A DNA stretch of 18,868 nt, taken from Rhizomucor pusillus (Eukaryota; Mucoromycota; Mucoromycetes; Mucorales; Lichtheimiaceae). Shown here one piece after another: positions 1 through 9,173 of the stretch. Made by a program: the position numbers and the translations under genes. The DNA lies in contig FWWN02000088.1 in the NCBI GenBank assembly GCA_900175165.2, forward strand, positions 1 to 18,868. Direction: 5' to 3'. The stretch's first letter is position 1, and each line of letters starts with the position of its first letter. The notes under the pieces were generated by a model. That model was not told the origin of the DNA, searched no databases, and was given only the letters and a program-made list of their open reading frames with translations.

Positions 1-1667
1 TTTTGCAGCGGTTAGCACAGATGGCCCGTGATCTGGGCAAGCGCTACGTGGGCTCCACATCTTCTGTCACTGCTGTCCTGTCGCATTTTTACTTTGCATT
101 AAGCAACAATAGACCTGTTGATACATCTGTATTGTCACAAGCATTTGCAAGCCAGGTATGGGAAAAAAAACAGAAGCAGGAAAGTGCAAGCAAGTTAACT
201 TACACCTTGCGTTTAGCCCAACAGATATACGCGAGGAGCACAGTTACCTGCGTCTATATATTTGAGATGGAAAGACGGAGTTTACGCGATCGATGTAGAT
301 AAGAGTTTTGACGTTGAAGAAACAATCTTATCTATCATGGTACATTGCAACCAGCTGTTACGAAGGCGGCAGATACTAATTTGTGATGCAGGGAAAATCG
401 CTGGAAAAAGTACTTACTCTCAGTCAACCGGAATATGAGCGGTACTTGAAAGCTTCAGAGACTCCTGTGTCTGATGAGGAACGGCGGAAACCAGAGACGT
501 ATGCTTTTGGACAGGTATGCATAACAGCGAGGATATTTTTCTTTTTTCCATGTTAATAAGTACTGTACTCCCGTATCAGTTTGGCAACTTTCTCCTACGG
601 TCTCAGTTGGATTGCCAGGACCCAAGACTGCCGCGTCGTACTTTTGATCTAAAGACTCGAGCTGCTATCCCTGTCCGACTCGATTTGAACAATTACCAGG
701 TAGGGTGACACTCAAGAAAGGAAGAATGAATATAAACTTATTTTGTCATTCACAGGAATACCTCGGATACAGTTTGAGACGATCTCACGGTCTTTTTGAA
801 TCGTTCGAACGCGAATATTACGACATGATGCGTTCCGCGTTTCTAAAGTACAACTTTCAAGTCCGGATTGGCCACATGGATGGCATTCTGGTCGCGTATC
901 ACAATACCCGAAAGATCTTTGGATTCCAGTATATCTCGCGAGAGGAAATGGATGCACGCCTGTTTGGCAGCAGGCTAATGGGTGATCAGGCATTCCATCA
1001 CTGTTTGGCGCTGTTCGACGTCATCTTGACGGAAGCAACGAACAAGTTCCCTCAACAGGTATTTTTACCTTTCGAAATACTTTCTTTGTAAATTTCTACT
1101 TTTAGTAACATTCTTGCTTACTTGAACTAGACTCTTCGACTGTCCTTTGATTCAGAAAACAGTAGACTTAGCATCTTTGTTGAACCGGTACCTAAAAGCA
1201 CGGAGCCTCCCGTGGAAATCCCATCCGAAGGAGACATTGTAGCCGACAAAGAGCGGAGTACCACCGAAGAAACAGTAACAGCAGTGGCAGAAACGGAGTC
1301 AACAGATAACATGGAGGATCAAGAAGTGAATGACGACGACAAGGGTGAAGATTTCTTCAAGACAGATGATCCGTCGGACGAAGCATACGATGGCTTACGG
1401 CTATATACGCTGGATATCTCATCATACCTGAACGGTACCCACCAGACGGGCCCATTTACAGTGCAACGCCCAACGGATCGCTGGACTGTTCGATACCGGT
1501 TGCGTCAAGAACCTTTAAGTGACCAAGAGCTGCGCGGTAGATTCCAAGCATTGCGCAAGCAGCAAAAGGCGATCATGGTCCGAAAGGATTTACGGGGACC
1601 TCTGGCTAAGCTTCTAAAGACTATTAGCGAGAGGAGCTATGAGATTGAAAGAAGAAGAGCAAAATAA
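1..1667 (+). CDS. PET127: Pet127-like mitochondrial RNA-processing protein, 5' end missing
   Basis: The gene is cut by the window start. Visible exons are 3-155, 217-339, 392-514, 580-699, 756-1058 and 1131-1667, giving 452 residues to the TAA stop. All five introns (52-72 nt) are GT-AG and phase 0. Family landmarks I recognise are VGSTSSVTAVLSHFYFALSN, LRWKDGVYAIDVDKSFD, GKSLEKVLTL, LRSQLDCQDPRLP, FDLKTRAA and FEREYYDMMRSAFLKY. In yeast, Pet127 is a mitochondrial membrane-associated protein needed for 5' processing and turnover of mitochondrial RNAs; the family has a PD-(D/E)XK nuclease-like fold. The acidic pair and D-L-K-T-R at visible residues 144-160 fit that core. The C-terminal 180 residues are acidic, low-complexity and then basic. 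The mitochondrial targeting sequence would lie outside the window. An AATAAA hexamer (1663-1668) overlaps the stop codon. Family assignment is strong; the role is inferred from yeast. Confidence 0.88.
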
Positions 1668-2024
1668 AGCATTAAGTGGTGGCGGGATAATCCTCGTAAA
1701 AAGGCAAAGTGTTGCCTGGAGACAATGGAAGCAATTCATGCATAGCTGTGCGGCGTTCGAATCGATGCAACAGCGGTCCGTGCGTGTTGCGACGTGCAAG
1801 CACATGACTTAACAATACCCATGATCATATATAGGACGATGATGGAGCGAAAGAGGCAATGTTTTCTTAGAAATATTTATATGGAAATACATATTTACAG
1901 TGATATTCGATAAGTGAATGGCAACATATCCCTAAAATGGAGCTCTACAGTGGAATGCCAAGGAATCAACTGGATACATACAAAGAAGAAATGGAAGGAT
2001 AACTATACAGTATGTAGAGACAGT
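1668..2024. other. convergent intergenic region
   Basis: This AT-rich 357-nt gap lies between the stop of the PET127-like gene and the stop of the minus-strand secreted-protein gene, so it must hold both 3' untranslated regions. I see no further gene, repeat or RNA structure in it. A short open frame at 1914-2102 (+) has an unremarkable composition and runs antisense into the neighbouring gene. Confidence 0.6.
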
Positions 2025-2912
2025 CTATATCTGTGCGGCGAGCTCCGCACATGTTGTCACAAATTCTGGTTCGTCGTGATCCACATTATCTATGGAACTT
2101 AGTAAGTCGAGTAGCTGTGAGCGCATTTCCGCTTGGCTTTCATGCTGCCACGGAGCGACTTGTAGAGATAGCACGAGATCTTGTTCAGAAAGATATTTTT
2201 CGGTAAAGTACGAGAGCACTTGATGCAATCCTTCAACCGTCTGACGCAGTAGCTCAGGCAAGAACTCTGCGGTCACTGCATCAAACTCGTGCTTTAAGTG
2301 CTGAGCAACGTAGCGGTGGATCTGGGACGATATTTGTGACGAATGTTTGCTTAGGCAATCGTAAGAAACAGTAGTATCCTCGCTTGTGTCGCCGCCGCTG
2401 CATTGTTGGAATATTAATTGCTTGACATGGGCCTCAAATGCTGGTTGGCCAAGATGGTCGCCCAGTTGATCCCACGCTGTTGGCAGACTGCTCTCTGCGT
2501 GAGCTTGGATAGCACCAAATATCTGTGCCTTTAATAAATCCAGCTCCAGCGTGGGTGGCGTTGCTAAGAACATGTGTTGCTGTGTAGACGATGAAGAGTG
2601 CACGACGATGTTGATATGATTTTTCATGTTGTTTGCAATGTGAACGTAGCTAGTTGATTTGATCGTCTCGAGATGGTCAAACTCCCAATGTGTCGAGACA
2701 AGCTGCGCAAAGCGATCGATTTGAACATTGAAGGATACCGACGATGCATCCTGGGTGTTATTGTCATTGTCGTCATTATTGTTATTATTTTCCAGTATGC
2801 TGTTATCCACAGCTTTTCGAGATTGCGTATCTGCCTGTTCGTATTGCATGAGAGGCAGCGCATGCAACGGTGTAACTGCGACTGCTAACAATGTCACCGC
2901 TGTTACTTTCAT
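2025..2912 (-). CDS. secreted protein of unknown function, Asn/Asp- and Ser/His-rich
   Basis: This is an intronless 295-residue protein that I do not recognise. I start it at the second in-frame ATG (2912), because the protein then begins with a textbook signal peptide, MKVTAVTLLAVAVTPLHA; the upstream ATG at 2951 would bury that peptide behind 13 residues. After the leader comes an acidic Asn/Asp run (about residues 40-55), encoded by an ATT/GTT-like triplet repeat. The rest is mostly predicted helical, with few cysteines (in QQCSGG, YDCLSK, TTCAEL), Ser and His runs, and no catalytic motif I can name. No second membrane segment or GPI tail is visible, so secretion into the wall or medium is the simplest reading. 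A TATA-like element lies about 60 nt upstream on the minus strand. It is convergent with the PET127-like gene and divergent from the small gene at 3049. It may be lineage-restricted. Confidence 0.72.
   Translation of the reverse strand: MKVTAVTLLAVAVTPLHALPLMQYEQADTQSRKAVDNSILENNNNNDDNDNNTQDASSVSFNVQIDRFAQLVSTHWEFDHLETIKSTSYVHIANNMKNHINIVVHSSSSTQQHMFLATPPTLELDLLKAQIFGAIQAHAESSLPTAWDQLGDHLGQPAFEAHVKQLIFQQCSGGDTSEDTTVSYDCLSKHSSQISSQIHRYVAQHLKHEFDAVTAEFLPELLRQTVEGLHQVLSYFTEKYLSEQDLVLSLQVAPWQHESQAEMRSQLLDLLSSIDNVDHDEPEFVTTCAELAAQI
2757..2795. repeat. triplet-rich microsatellite encoding the Asn/Asp run
   Basis: This imperfect ATT/GTT/GTC-type triplet stretch on the plus strand reads on the minus strand as AAC, AAT and GAC codons. 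It encodes the Asn/Asp run of the secreted protein. Such runs change length readily without breaking the frame. Confidence 0.7.
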
Positions 2913-2968
2913 ATGTTCGTGGAAATTGATGAAGAAGAGAAACAGGTGCAAACATCGATCGTATGCTA

Positions 2969-2976
2969 GATATATA
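2969..2976 (-). promoter_or_regulatory. TATA-like element of the secreted-protein gene
   Basis: GATATATA on the plus strand reads TATATATC on the minus strand. It lies about 57 nt upstream of the chosen ATG at 2912, inside the 136-nt region shared with the divergent gene at 3049. The call rests on motif and position only. Confidence 0.4.
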
Positions 2977-3048
2977 CTGCCAAGTATACACAGTTTTGCA
3001 AAAATGGTAAAACCAGATTGACCACCACCATGTTAGGTGCCAAGAGCA

Positions 3049-3474
3049 ATGTTTCGTGCTCGAATCCGGACTAGCGTTACAGGCTCTAGACATATACGGA
3101 AACTTGTTTTCGAGATCGACAACGCCGCTTTACAGGTTCATAGCTGCAAATTGAACGACTTGCAGTCCTTGTTCTATTTTTTGCTACCAAGAGATATAAT
3201 CTTTATGGATCGCAAGGAGCAAAGAAACTTGGCGTCTAGAGACATGGTGCGTAACAGGATTCAAAAGTTGTAATAATTGGAGAGTATATGCAATGCTGAG
3301 TCTGCTGATGTCCAGCCGTCTTTCTTTCGTTTTGTTTCCCTCAGCAAGGACATATTGGGACGCTTCCAAGATATCACGTTTTTCTTAGCTGCGGTGTTCT
3401 ACGAAACGTGGTACGTACATATTCCTAAGGATAACAAAGTTCATCCCTTAGTCGCGTGGTTCTCTGAGGAATAA
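3049..3474 (+). CDS. hypothetical two-exon small protein; faint Mrs2-like segment
   Basis: The reading frame starts at ATG 3049 and meets a stop at 3271. A GT-AG intron at 3247-3315 (donor GTGCGT, branch-like CTGATG, acceptor CCAG, 69 nt) keeps the frame and gives exons 3049-3246 and 3316-3474, 118 residues in all. The first exon contains LLPRDIIFMD after a stretch whose spacing resembles the N-terminal domain of Mrs2/CorA magnesium channels, where L-x-P-R-D-L-R-x-I-D is typical. The second exon does not match that family well, and the two C-terminal membrane helices and the GMN motif of Mrs2 are absent. It may be a decayed Mrs2 fragment, an unrelated small gene or chance. AATAAA occurs at 3700-3705. 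I have low confidence that it is a working gene. Confidence 0.33.
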
Positions 3475-3971
3475 TTCCTGTCTGAATCATCTGCTAATAG
3501 ACGCAAAAAAATGCAGTTCATGTATGGATATGGGTAGTAATTGTTTCTATGCAAAACGCTCGCGCTAATTTGTTACTCCTTGTGGCGATGTAAAAGCTTT
3601 ACTTCATGAAAAGCGTGGTGTTAAATGTAATAGATGACTCATTGGACATTTTAGAACAAGGTCGATCGCCTCCACAGATTCTAAATATACTCCCAGAGAA
3701 ATAAAGATCCATTGAGGCAATGCATTACATTGCAAACATATCAAGCCCAGGAACATAAAATAAAGCAATCATGTACAGAGAAATGGATCATTAATATATG
3801 GCATTTTTAAGCGATCATTCTGGTCCCAATATTTTTCTGGAGAGTATGTGCAAAATCGCAAGTTTATTTTCTTTCTTTTTTTTTTCATTCTTCTCTCTCC
3901 TGCCTATATTTTATTTACTATTCAAAGCTTAGAGGATGCATAGAGTGAGTTTTTTTTTTTACTTTTTCTAT
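3475..3971. other. AT-rich intergenic region
   Basis: About 500 nt without a supportable gene. It holds T-rich runs (near 3878-3892 and 3949-3960) and plus-strand AATAAA hexamers. Its right end is the 3' untranslated region of the minus-strand transcription factor gene. Confidence 0.6.
3910..3915 (-). terminator. poly(A) signal of the transcription factor gene
   Basis: TTTATT on the plus strand is AATAAA on the minus strand. It lies about 57 nt downstream of the TGA at 3972-3974, a usual distance for a cleavage signal. Confidence 0.4.
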
Positions 3972-6327
3972 TCACATAAAAGGTCGCGAAACACAATCAT
4001 GTTGCTGTTGGTGCTGTTGAGTCATATACAAATCCCATTCTGTCCAGTGGGGCGTAGAAATCAAGGTAGATGTAGAGGATGATGAGTTTGATGAAGTGGA
4101 AGGGGTATGCTGGTGCTGGTGATGAGGGGAATATGTGGTTGGTGTTTCAAGAGTGTTATGCATAGTTGTAGGTGAGTCTGTGAGCGGAAAACCTGTGAAG
4201 AGCTCGGTAGGAAGTGGTGGTGGTGGAGGGTGGGGAACGGCAACCAGATCATGCCAATATTGTTCCCCGTACAAGGGAGCTGGAGGCGGTGCGGCGACGA
4301 TGCTGGTCGGTTGAGGTGTACCTGCTGCTGGTGCCTGGAACAGTATAGGTTGATGGTGCGGTTGGTGCTGCCGATCCGTTTGATTTTGCTGCTGCTGCGT
4401 TGCTGTGAGAGGGATAGAGTGCAGTGTACTGAGCATCTCCAGAATATCAAGTGCTCGCTGAGCTGCTACTAAGGTCGATGCATGCTGCTTGAGTAAAGAT
4501 ACTGAACGTTGCAGCGATCCAAGTCGCACATGAGAATTATCCTTCAGCACGCAGTTCAAGTAAACGAGGGATGATTGGAAAAGAGCGTATACAAAAAACG
4601 TAGGCAGACACAGTGAAGGCATTAGCTCAGCTTGCGGTCGCTGGTTGACGAGGTCGTGAATAGCAGTTGCTGCCTTGACGCATTCTTCGGCACATATCAG
4701 AGAATGGTGAATATACGGTCGATGCAGCAAGAGAACAATGGTATAATAGTAGATATCAAGATGAACTTTGAAAAAGAAGAATAAATGTTAGCAAAATTCC
4801 TTCGCAAGGAGATAACTTGGCACTGCATTTACCTCTTTGCGAAACGGGCAAATCGTCCCAAAGCGATTTGATCAACTTGATGCGTCGATAAAGGACATCG
4901 AGTATAGTAAAATCGTCCAAACCGGCGTTCTCGTTTGAGTCCTTGGATTTAGGAGCGTACATGGCTTTGAGCACTCTTCCCATCAATTCTGCAATTCGTA
5001 CCATGCATGTAAAGGCAGGGTAACCGGTTTGAGGAAGTGGCGTATCAAAGTAACGATCCAGCAGAGTCAAAGGCTTGCCTGCACGTGCACTGAGCCATCG
5101 ATCTAGGAAGTAGCAGGCATAGAATGTTCGATGTCGAGTATCAATTTCGCTAGCCGGAATATTCCAATGCGCGCATGATCTATGAAGACCTAGATCTAGG
5201 GCCATGCGGATAGCAGTACCAAGTGTATGCCACTGCAGCGATGCACAATCTTCTTCTTCGTCATTCATATCAAGATATAAGGTGAGCAGAAGAGCCGCCT
5301 GAACATAGCTTAAACGCGATCTGTAGGAATCCTTGAGACGTTTCATGGCTTTGTGCAGATAGAGCTGCCCGAACGCAGACTTGGGCTCGCCTAGGTGCAA
5401 CATTGCAAACTGAAAGGAAACAGCAAGCATGGAATATATTAGAATAGGCGGTGATGTCTGTAATGAAAATGTATCTCGGTTGACGACAGGCATAAACTCA
5501 TGGATATGGGAGAAATATACGGCTATCATCTTGTCAATGAGCTGCTGATCTGGCTCCTGATCCTGCGGCGACCGCCGTTTGCTCCTGTTTTTACTCTTGT
5601 TCTCCAGCGATGTTCGTGTGGATAAGCCAATATCAAGTTTGGAAGGTCGGACAAGAATTAGCTCGTTATCTGTCGAGAGCTGCAAAGCGACGTTTGGCCG
5701 ATTGGGCCACGAGAGCCACGCCTTATTCTCGAATAACTGCGGATCAATCAGCGTATTGAAGCTCGCAGACTGACCGGTGTAAGTTGCTGAATCGTAATCC
5801 GACAGGTTGAGCGTTGATAAGCGATTCTCGATTTCTTGGTCGCTTTCGTCTTGCTCGTCTTCTTGACTGCTGTCGGTTTGTTGGGGAGAGAGCTTAAAGT
5901 CGTTGCTTTCGAGATCACTGAGAGACGTGTTGGTCAATCTGGTTAAAAGCTGTTCCATCTTTTTGCACCGTTTCTCTAGATTGTCGACATATCTGTAATA
6001 CAAGAATGAATATGTTAGACTTTCTCATTGATCGTGGCAGTAAAAAGAATATAGTGATCTTACGCGCTGGGAGGACCTCGCTTTTTGCGGACGGTTGAAA
6101 ATTCACATGTGTATCCCCACTGCAGCGAAATATAAGAAACTGTGTTGTTAAATTAAAAATTCAATTGCGAAACTTACCGCTCTGCAGTTGGAGCAGGGAA
6201 TAGACGAGTCAGCATCGCAACGAGATTTACGTTTCCTGCAGAAATCGCAGCTGCGCTTAGCTCTAGTCCGTTTCAATGGGACATTGCTTGTAGACGGCTG
6301 CTCGAAGCGATTTCCTTTCAAAGACAT
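3972..6327 (-). CDS. Zn2Cys6 (fungal binuclear cluster) transcription factor with MHR domain
   Basis: There are four exons on the minus strand: 6327-6178, 6119-6064, 5992-4833 and 4765-3972. They are joined by GT-AG introns of 58, 71 and 67 nt, giving 719 residues. I start at ATG 6327, because the longer frame at 6360 begins with GTG. The DNA-binding zinc cluster uses C27, C30, C37, C45, C48 and C55 (CDFCRKRKSRC, then CSNC, then C in WGYTC). It is followed by the linker KKRGPPSAYVDNLEKR and a short coiled-coil dimerisation stretch. An acidic region follows, then a fungal-specific transcription factor domain from about residue 220 to 560, with LAVSFQFAMLHLGE and TAIRMALDLGLHRSC as typical signatures. 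Residues from about 580 to the end are low-complexity (Gln, Pro, His, Ser/Thr) and look like an activation region. It should be a nuclear sequence-specific regulator; its target genes cannot be read from the sequence. The first intron splits the zinc cluster between the fifth and sixth cysteines. Confidence 0.9.
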
Positions 6328-6519
6328 AAAACAGGAAAAAGGAACCTTAACAAGAGACACTTGGGGGGCCTAGCGATTGGGGGTCTTTTTATATATCATC
6401 CACAAGAAAAACAAGTGCGCTATTCTAAAAATAGATGGGCATGCGGGGGAGCTGTTCTTGGTCTCTCTCTCAAGCAACTCACGCAACACAGACTATCACT
6501 CCCTGTCTCACACACACAA
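6328..6519. promoter_or_regulatory. upstream region of the transcription factor gene
   Basis: This stretch lies 5' of the minus-strand regulator's ATG. It contains TTTTTATATATCATCC near 6385-6400, which could supply a TATA element at about 60-70 nt. No specific binding site stands out. Confidence 0.35.
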
Positions 6520-6528
6520 CTACACACA
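6509..6528. repeat. CA-rich microsatellite
   Basis: An imperfect CACACA/CTACACACA run, followed by more A/C-rich sequence up to about 6545. It lies upstream of the transcription factor gene. Confidence 0.7.
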
Positions 6529-8087
6529 GATACGTAGACATACAAACGTATATCTGTACCTGGACATCAGATAACAACAAGTCTTCATAGCATTAACGAC
6601 AAATTTTTTGCAAAAAGTCCTTGTTATCGAACAATCATCTGCTGGTATTGCTGACCTACGTCTGATGTATTGAAAATTAGTCAATCGATCTGTTCCTGTA
6701 AAATGAGTCTGTATTTCGATTTGCCAAGTCGTTGTACTAGCTTGCTCGAGTCAAATTAATGAGTATGGAATCATTCCAAGAGCACCGATGATTTCCAGTT
6801 GCGCCATTGACTGTGAAACAAGATAGTGTCTGCGTCGATGTCCCTGCTTCGTGTCACCTAGTAAAGTTAGACGAATGATTCTCGGCAGAGAGCCATTTCC
6901 GGTCTGAATGAATGAATGACCTCATACATTTGCTTTCCTGAACATCCTAGCAATCCACGCTGTTTATCAGCAATTGTTTCCAAATTAGCCTCGAGTTGTA
7001 TCACTATTTGGGCGAGTCTAGCCACATTATTCGTTCTTGGGACGCCGCCAAGAGGTACGCATGGCCTTCTGTCATGCTCACAATGAGCATTTTCTGCTGT
7101 TTATTCGCCTTCTGTTGGCTACTAACTCGAATATTTCCAATCCGAGTGTCTGGCCCGAGGTGTGGCTTGATCTTTACGCCTCTCTCTCTTCCCTTGGCAT
7201 CTTAAAGTTTGAGCACTTTAGCTCTATTTATTTTCTTTTTCATATTTTCCAACGACTTCGCACACGTTTTGATCTGCTCTTCTGCCTTTCATCACCAATT
7301 GCTCCTCAATTGAAAGCACAATCGTTTTAACTTCACAGTCAACGGTTGCTTGCATCGACTCAGCATCAGATACTGCATGCAATAAGGTCGGATGAATAGT
7401 TCTGCCCACTTTGCAGAAAGCGAAAAAAGTGACAGAAATAGTTTTGCCCGGTGACACAAACCCAAAGACAACCCGTTTAGGCGATGGTTGCCACCACACA
7501 GCCAAATGCCTTTTAAGGCAGGTATACAATCCTTGCATTCATCATGCGCTATCAACTGCATTGTTCCAGACTTCTCCAAGTTTTTTGGCAAACTTTGCTT
7601 CTTGTTCTTGGCTTTGATGTTGAGTTCTACTGCTGGTGTCCGAGCTCATCCCAGAGAACAATTTCTATCGTTTAAATGCAACCTTGTTTCGATTGTCTCA
7701 GTCATGAATCCGCCGTCCATGCTGTCATTCGGACTGCACATTGACGAATTTTCCGTATATCTGATTCGACTTGCGAGTTCTTCTCCGCGCAGACCAATTA
7801 AGTCTCACGTGATGGCTAAAAATGATCGGTATCTATCCCGTTGATCGTACTATTCGCCACATTTTCTTGGCAACGGATTCTCTGACAGGTAACCTGCGCC
7901 GCACTTGACATGTACAAGGTTTCAATGTCTGACCAACAAGCAAATATTTGATCAATGCTGAGTATCGCGCCATACTTTGTGTACCTTGTTGTATCCTGTC
8001 CTAAATTGGAAAGTGCTGGAGCCGCCGCTTTGGACAACTGCAAAGCATAACCGCAGACTAGTATACTCAGTAAGAGATCTTTTTCAT
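6520..8087 (-). pseudogene. possible decayed minus-strand gene (fragmented, unrecognised)
   Basis: No intact gene covers this 1.5 kb, but the minus strand carries a chain of adjacent protein-like open segments in changing frames. They are 8087-7816 (signal-peptide-like, LLLSILVCGYALQLSKAAAP), 7804-7646, 7649-7542 (SQEQEAKFAKKLGEVW), 7538-7224 (WWQPSPKRVVFGFVSPGKT), 7201-7004 (MLIVSMTEGHAYLLAASQ), 7100-6867 (LAQIVIQLEANLETIADKQ), 6921-6751 (LPRIIRLTLLGDTKQGHRRR) and, past an in-frame TGA, 6750-6520. The only good ATG before the leader-like segment (8087-8085) is one frame off. A GAAT tetranucleotide repeat at 6905-6919 sits exactly where the frame changes between two of the segments. I found no set of canonical introns that joins these pieces. 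I do not recognise the family. It may be a decayed secreted-protein gene, or chance open frames. Confidence 0.3.
6905..6919. repeat. GAAT tetranucleotide repeat
   Basis: About three and a half copies of GAAT. It coincides with a frame change between the minus-strand open segments ending near 6867 and beginning near 6921. Gain of one 4-nt unit would put the two segments in the same frame. Confidence 0.6.
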
Positions 8088-8292
8088 GTAAGGTGACGAT
8101 ACAGCGAAAAATGGGTGTGCGTAGTAGGGTTTTCCTATCCTCGCTTTGCAGCAATTAGATTTACGGTTGCACTTCCTTGCGTATAAACTCCTTGTTTTTT
8201 TAAACACCTCCTATTGCTACCGCCATGTCTCCTCGAGTTTTGCTCTTCTACAGACCCCTTGATGCACATGCTAGCTGAGAGGGAGAACATTG

Positions 8293-8300
8293 TATATATA
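8293..8300 (+). promoter_or_regulatory. TATA box of the GPI-type wall-protein gene
   Basis: TATATATA lies 79 nt upstream of ATG 8379, the expected place for a TATA box plus a short leader. It sits in the region shared with the possible decayed gene on the opposite strand. Confidence 0.55.
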
Positions 8301-8378
8301 GATACAGTAATGCTTCGTTGTTCTCTAAATACTTCTTTAACTAAACGTGCTCCTAGTCTAGTTCCACAGACCGTGCTG

Positions 8379-9173
8379 ATGCTTCCTGCTCTGTTCGTTT
8401 TGCTGCTTCGCCTATCTGCAGTGCTGGTAGACGCACAGTTGATGGCACCAACGCACAATTACAATGTATCGAGTCCTGTCACAAACGGTCCGTACGTGGT
8501 TAATCAAATGCTTCCTTGCACGTATCGTTTATTCGCAGATGTTGATTCTTCATGTAAGTACAATCGATTTGGAACCTGCTACACATATATCAGGAAATTG
8601 AAGCCAAAAATGTAATGATTTCTTTCAGCCTTGCGTCTAAAAATTACATTGAAATCATTGGCCCCTCCTACTTCACCTTCTTTATCGAGCAATACTACTA
8701 AGGTTACTGCGAAGCAGACATCTCCGTCAGCAACAGCGTCATCCGCGACTGCCTCCCCAACAGGAGGTGTTGGCACGAGTGCAACAACGAACGGCACCAT
8801 CTTGATAGCAGATAACGCTGATGTATCCAAAAGCGAGGCATCTGCTAAACGCGAAGGGAATCTGACCTATTACGAGCATTCAATCAACTACCAGATCCCG
8901 TCTACCCTTCCTCCTGGTCCCTACGAGGTCGTCTTTTACGACACTTCTACAGATGCTAAGCTGTCAATACCCATTGAAATACGCGCAGCTGCTTTGACTC
9001 CATCTGCGACTAGCTCGGGCGGTAGCGACAATGCGCCTGGTGGTTCCAAACCGGGCACTACCTCCAGCGACGGAGCGCACAGCATCTTTGCTAGCGGTGC
9101 TCCTAGCCGACGACATTCTTTAGAATATGTATCCATCTTTGTAGTCATCTGCCTTGCTATTTTATACCGTTGA
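8379..9173 (+). CDS. Ser/Thr-rich, probably GPI-anchored cell-wall protein (Kre9/Knh1-like N-terminus)
   Basis: Exons 8379-8553 and 8629-9173 are joined by a 75-nt GT-AG intron (donor GTAAGT, acceptor TTTCAG, phase 1), giving 239 residues. The start at 8379 yields a signal peptide, MLPALFVLLLRLSAVLVDAQ. The mature N-terminus (YNVSSPVTNGPYVVNQMLPC, continuing into a TYRLF beta-strand-like segment) resembles the Ser-Thr-rich/Kre9-Knh1 family of fungal surface proteins. Residues of about 75-115 form a Ser/Thr/Ala-rich, probably O-mannosylated segment. A second conserved-looking block (YYEHSINYQIPSTLPPGPYE) follows, then a Ser/Gly-rich linker. The protein ends in a hydrophobic tail (VSIFVVICLAILY) after a small-residue stretch, as in GPI-anchor signals. 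It should act at the plasma membrane or in the wall; no enzymatic motif is visible. An AATAAA follows the stop by about 36 nt. Confidence 0.78.

Noticed and set aside
2913..2951. Upstream ATG at 2951 as start of the secreted protein
   Set aside because: It would place 13 residues before an otherwise ideal signal peptide; the ATG at 2912 gives a standard leader.
4061..4450. 129-codon minus-strand frame overlapping the end of the transcription factor gene
   Set aside because: It is an alternative frame of the low-complexity Gln/Pro/His-rich tail, which has few stops in any frame.
7037..7330. Plus-strand frame of 97 codons (HFLLFIRLLLATNSN region)
   Set aside because: Phe/Leu-rich in its second half, as expected for the complement of a Lys/Glu-rich minus-strand segment. 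No joining exons were found on the plus strand, although it is not fully excluded.
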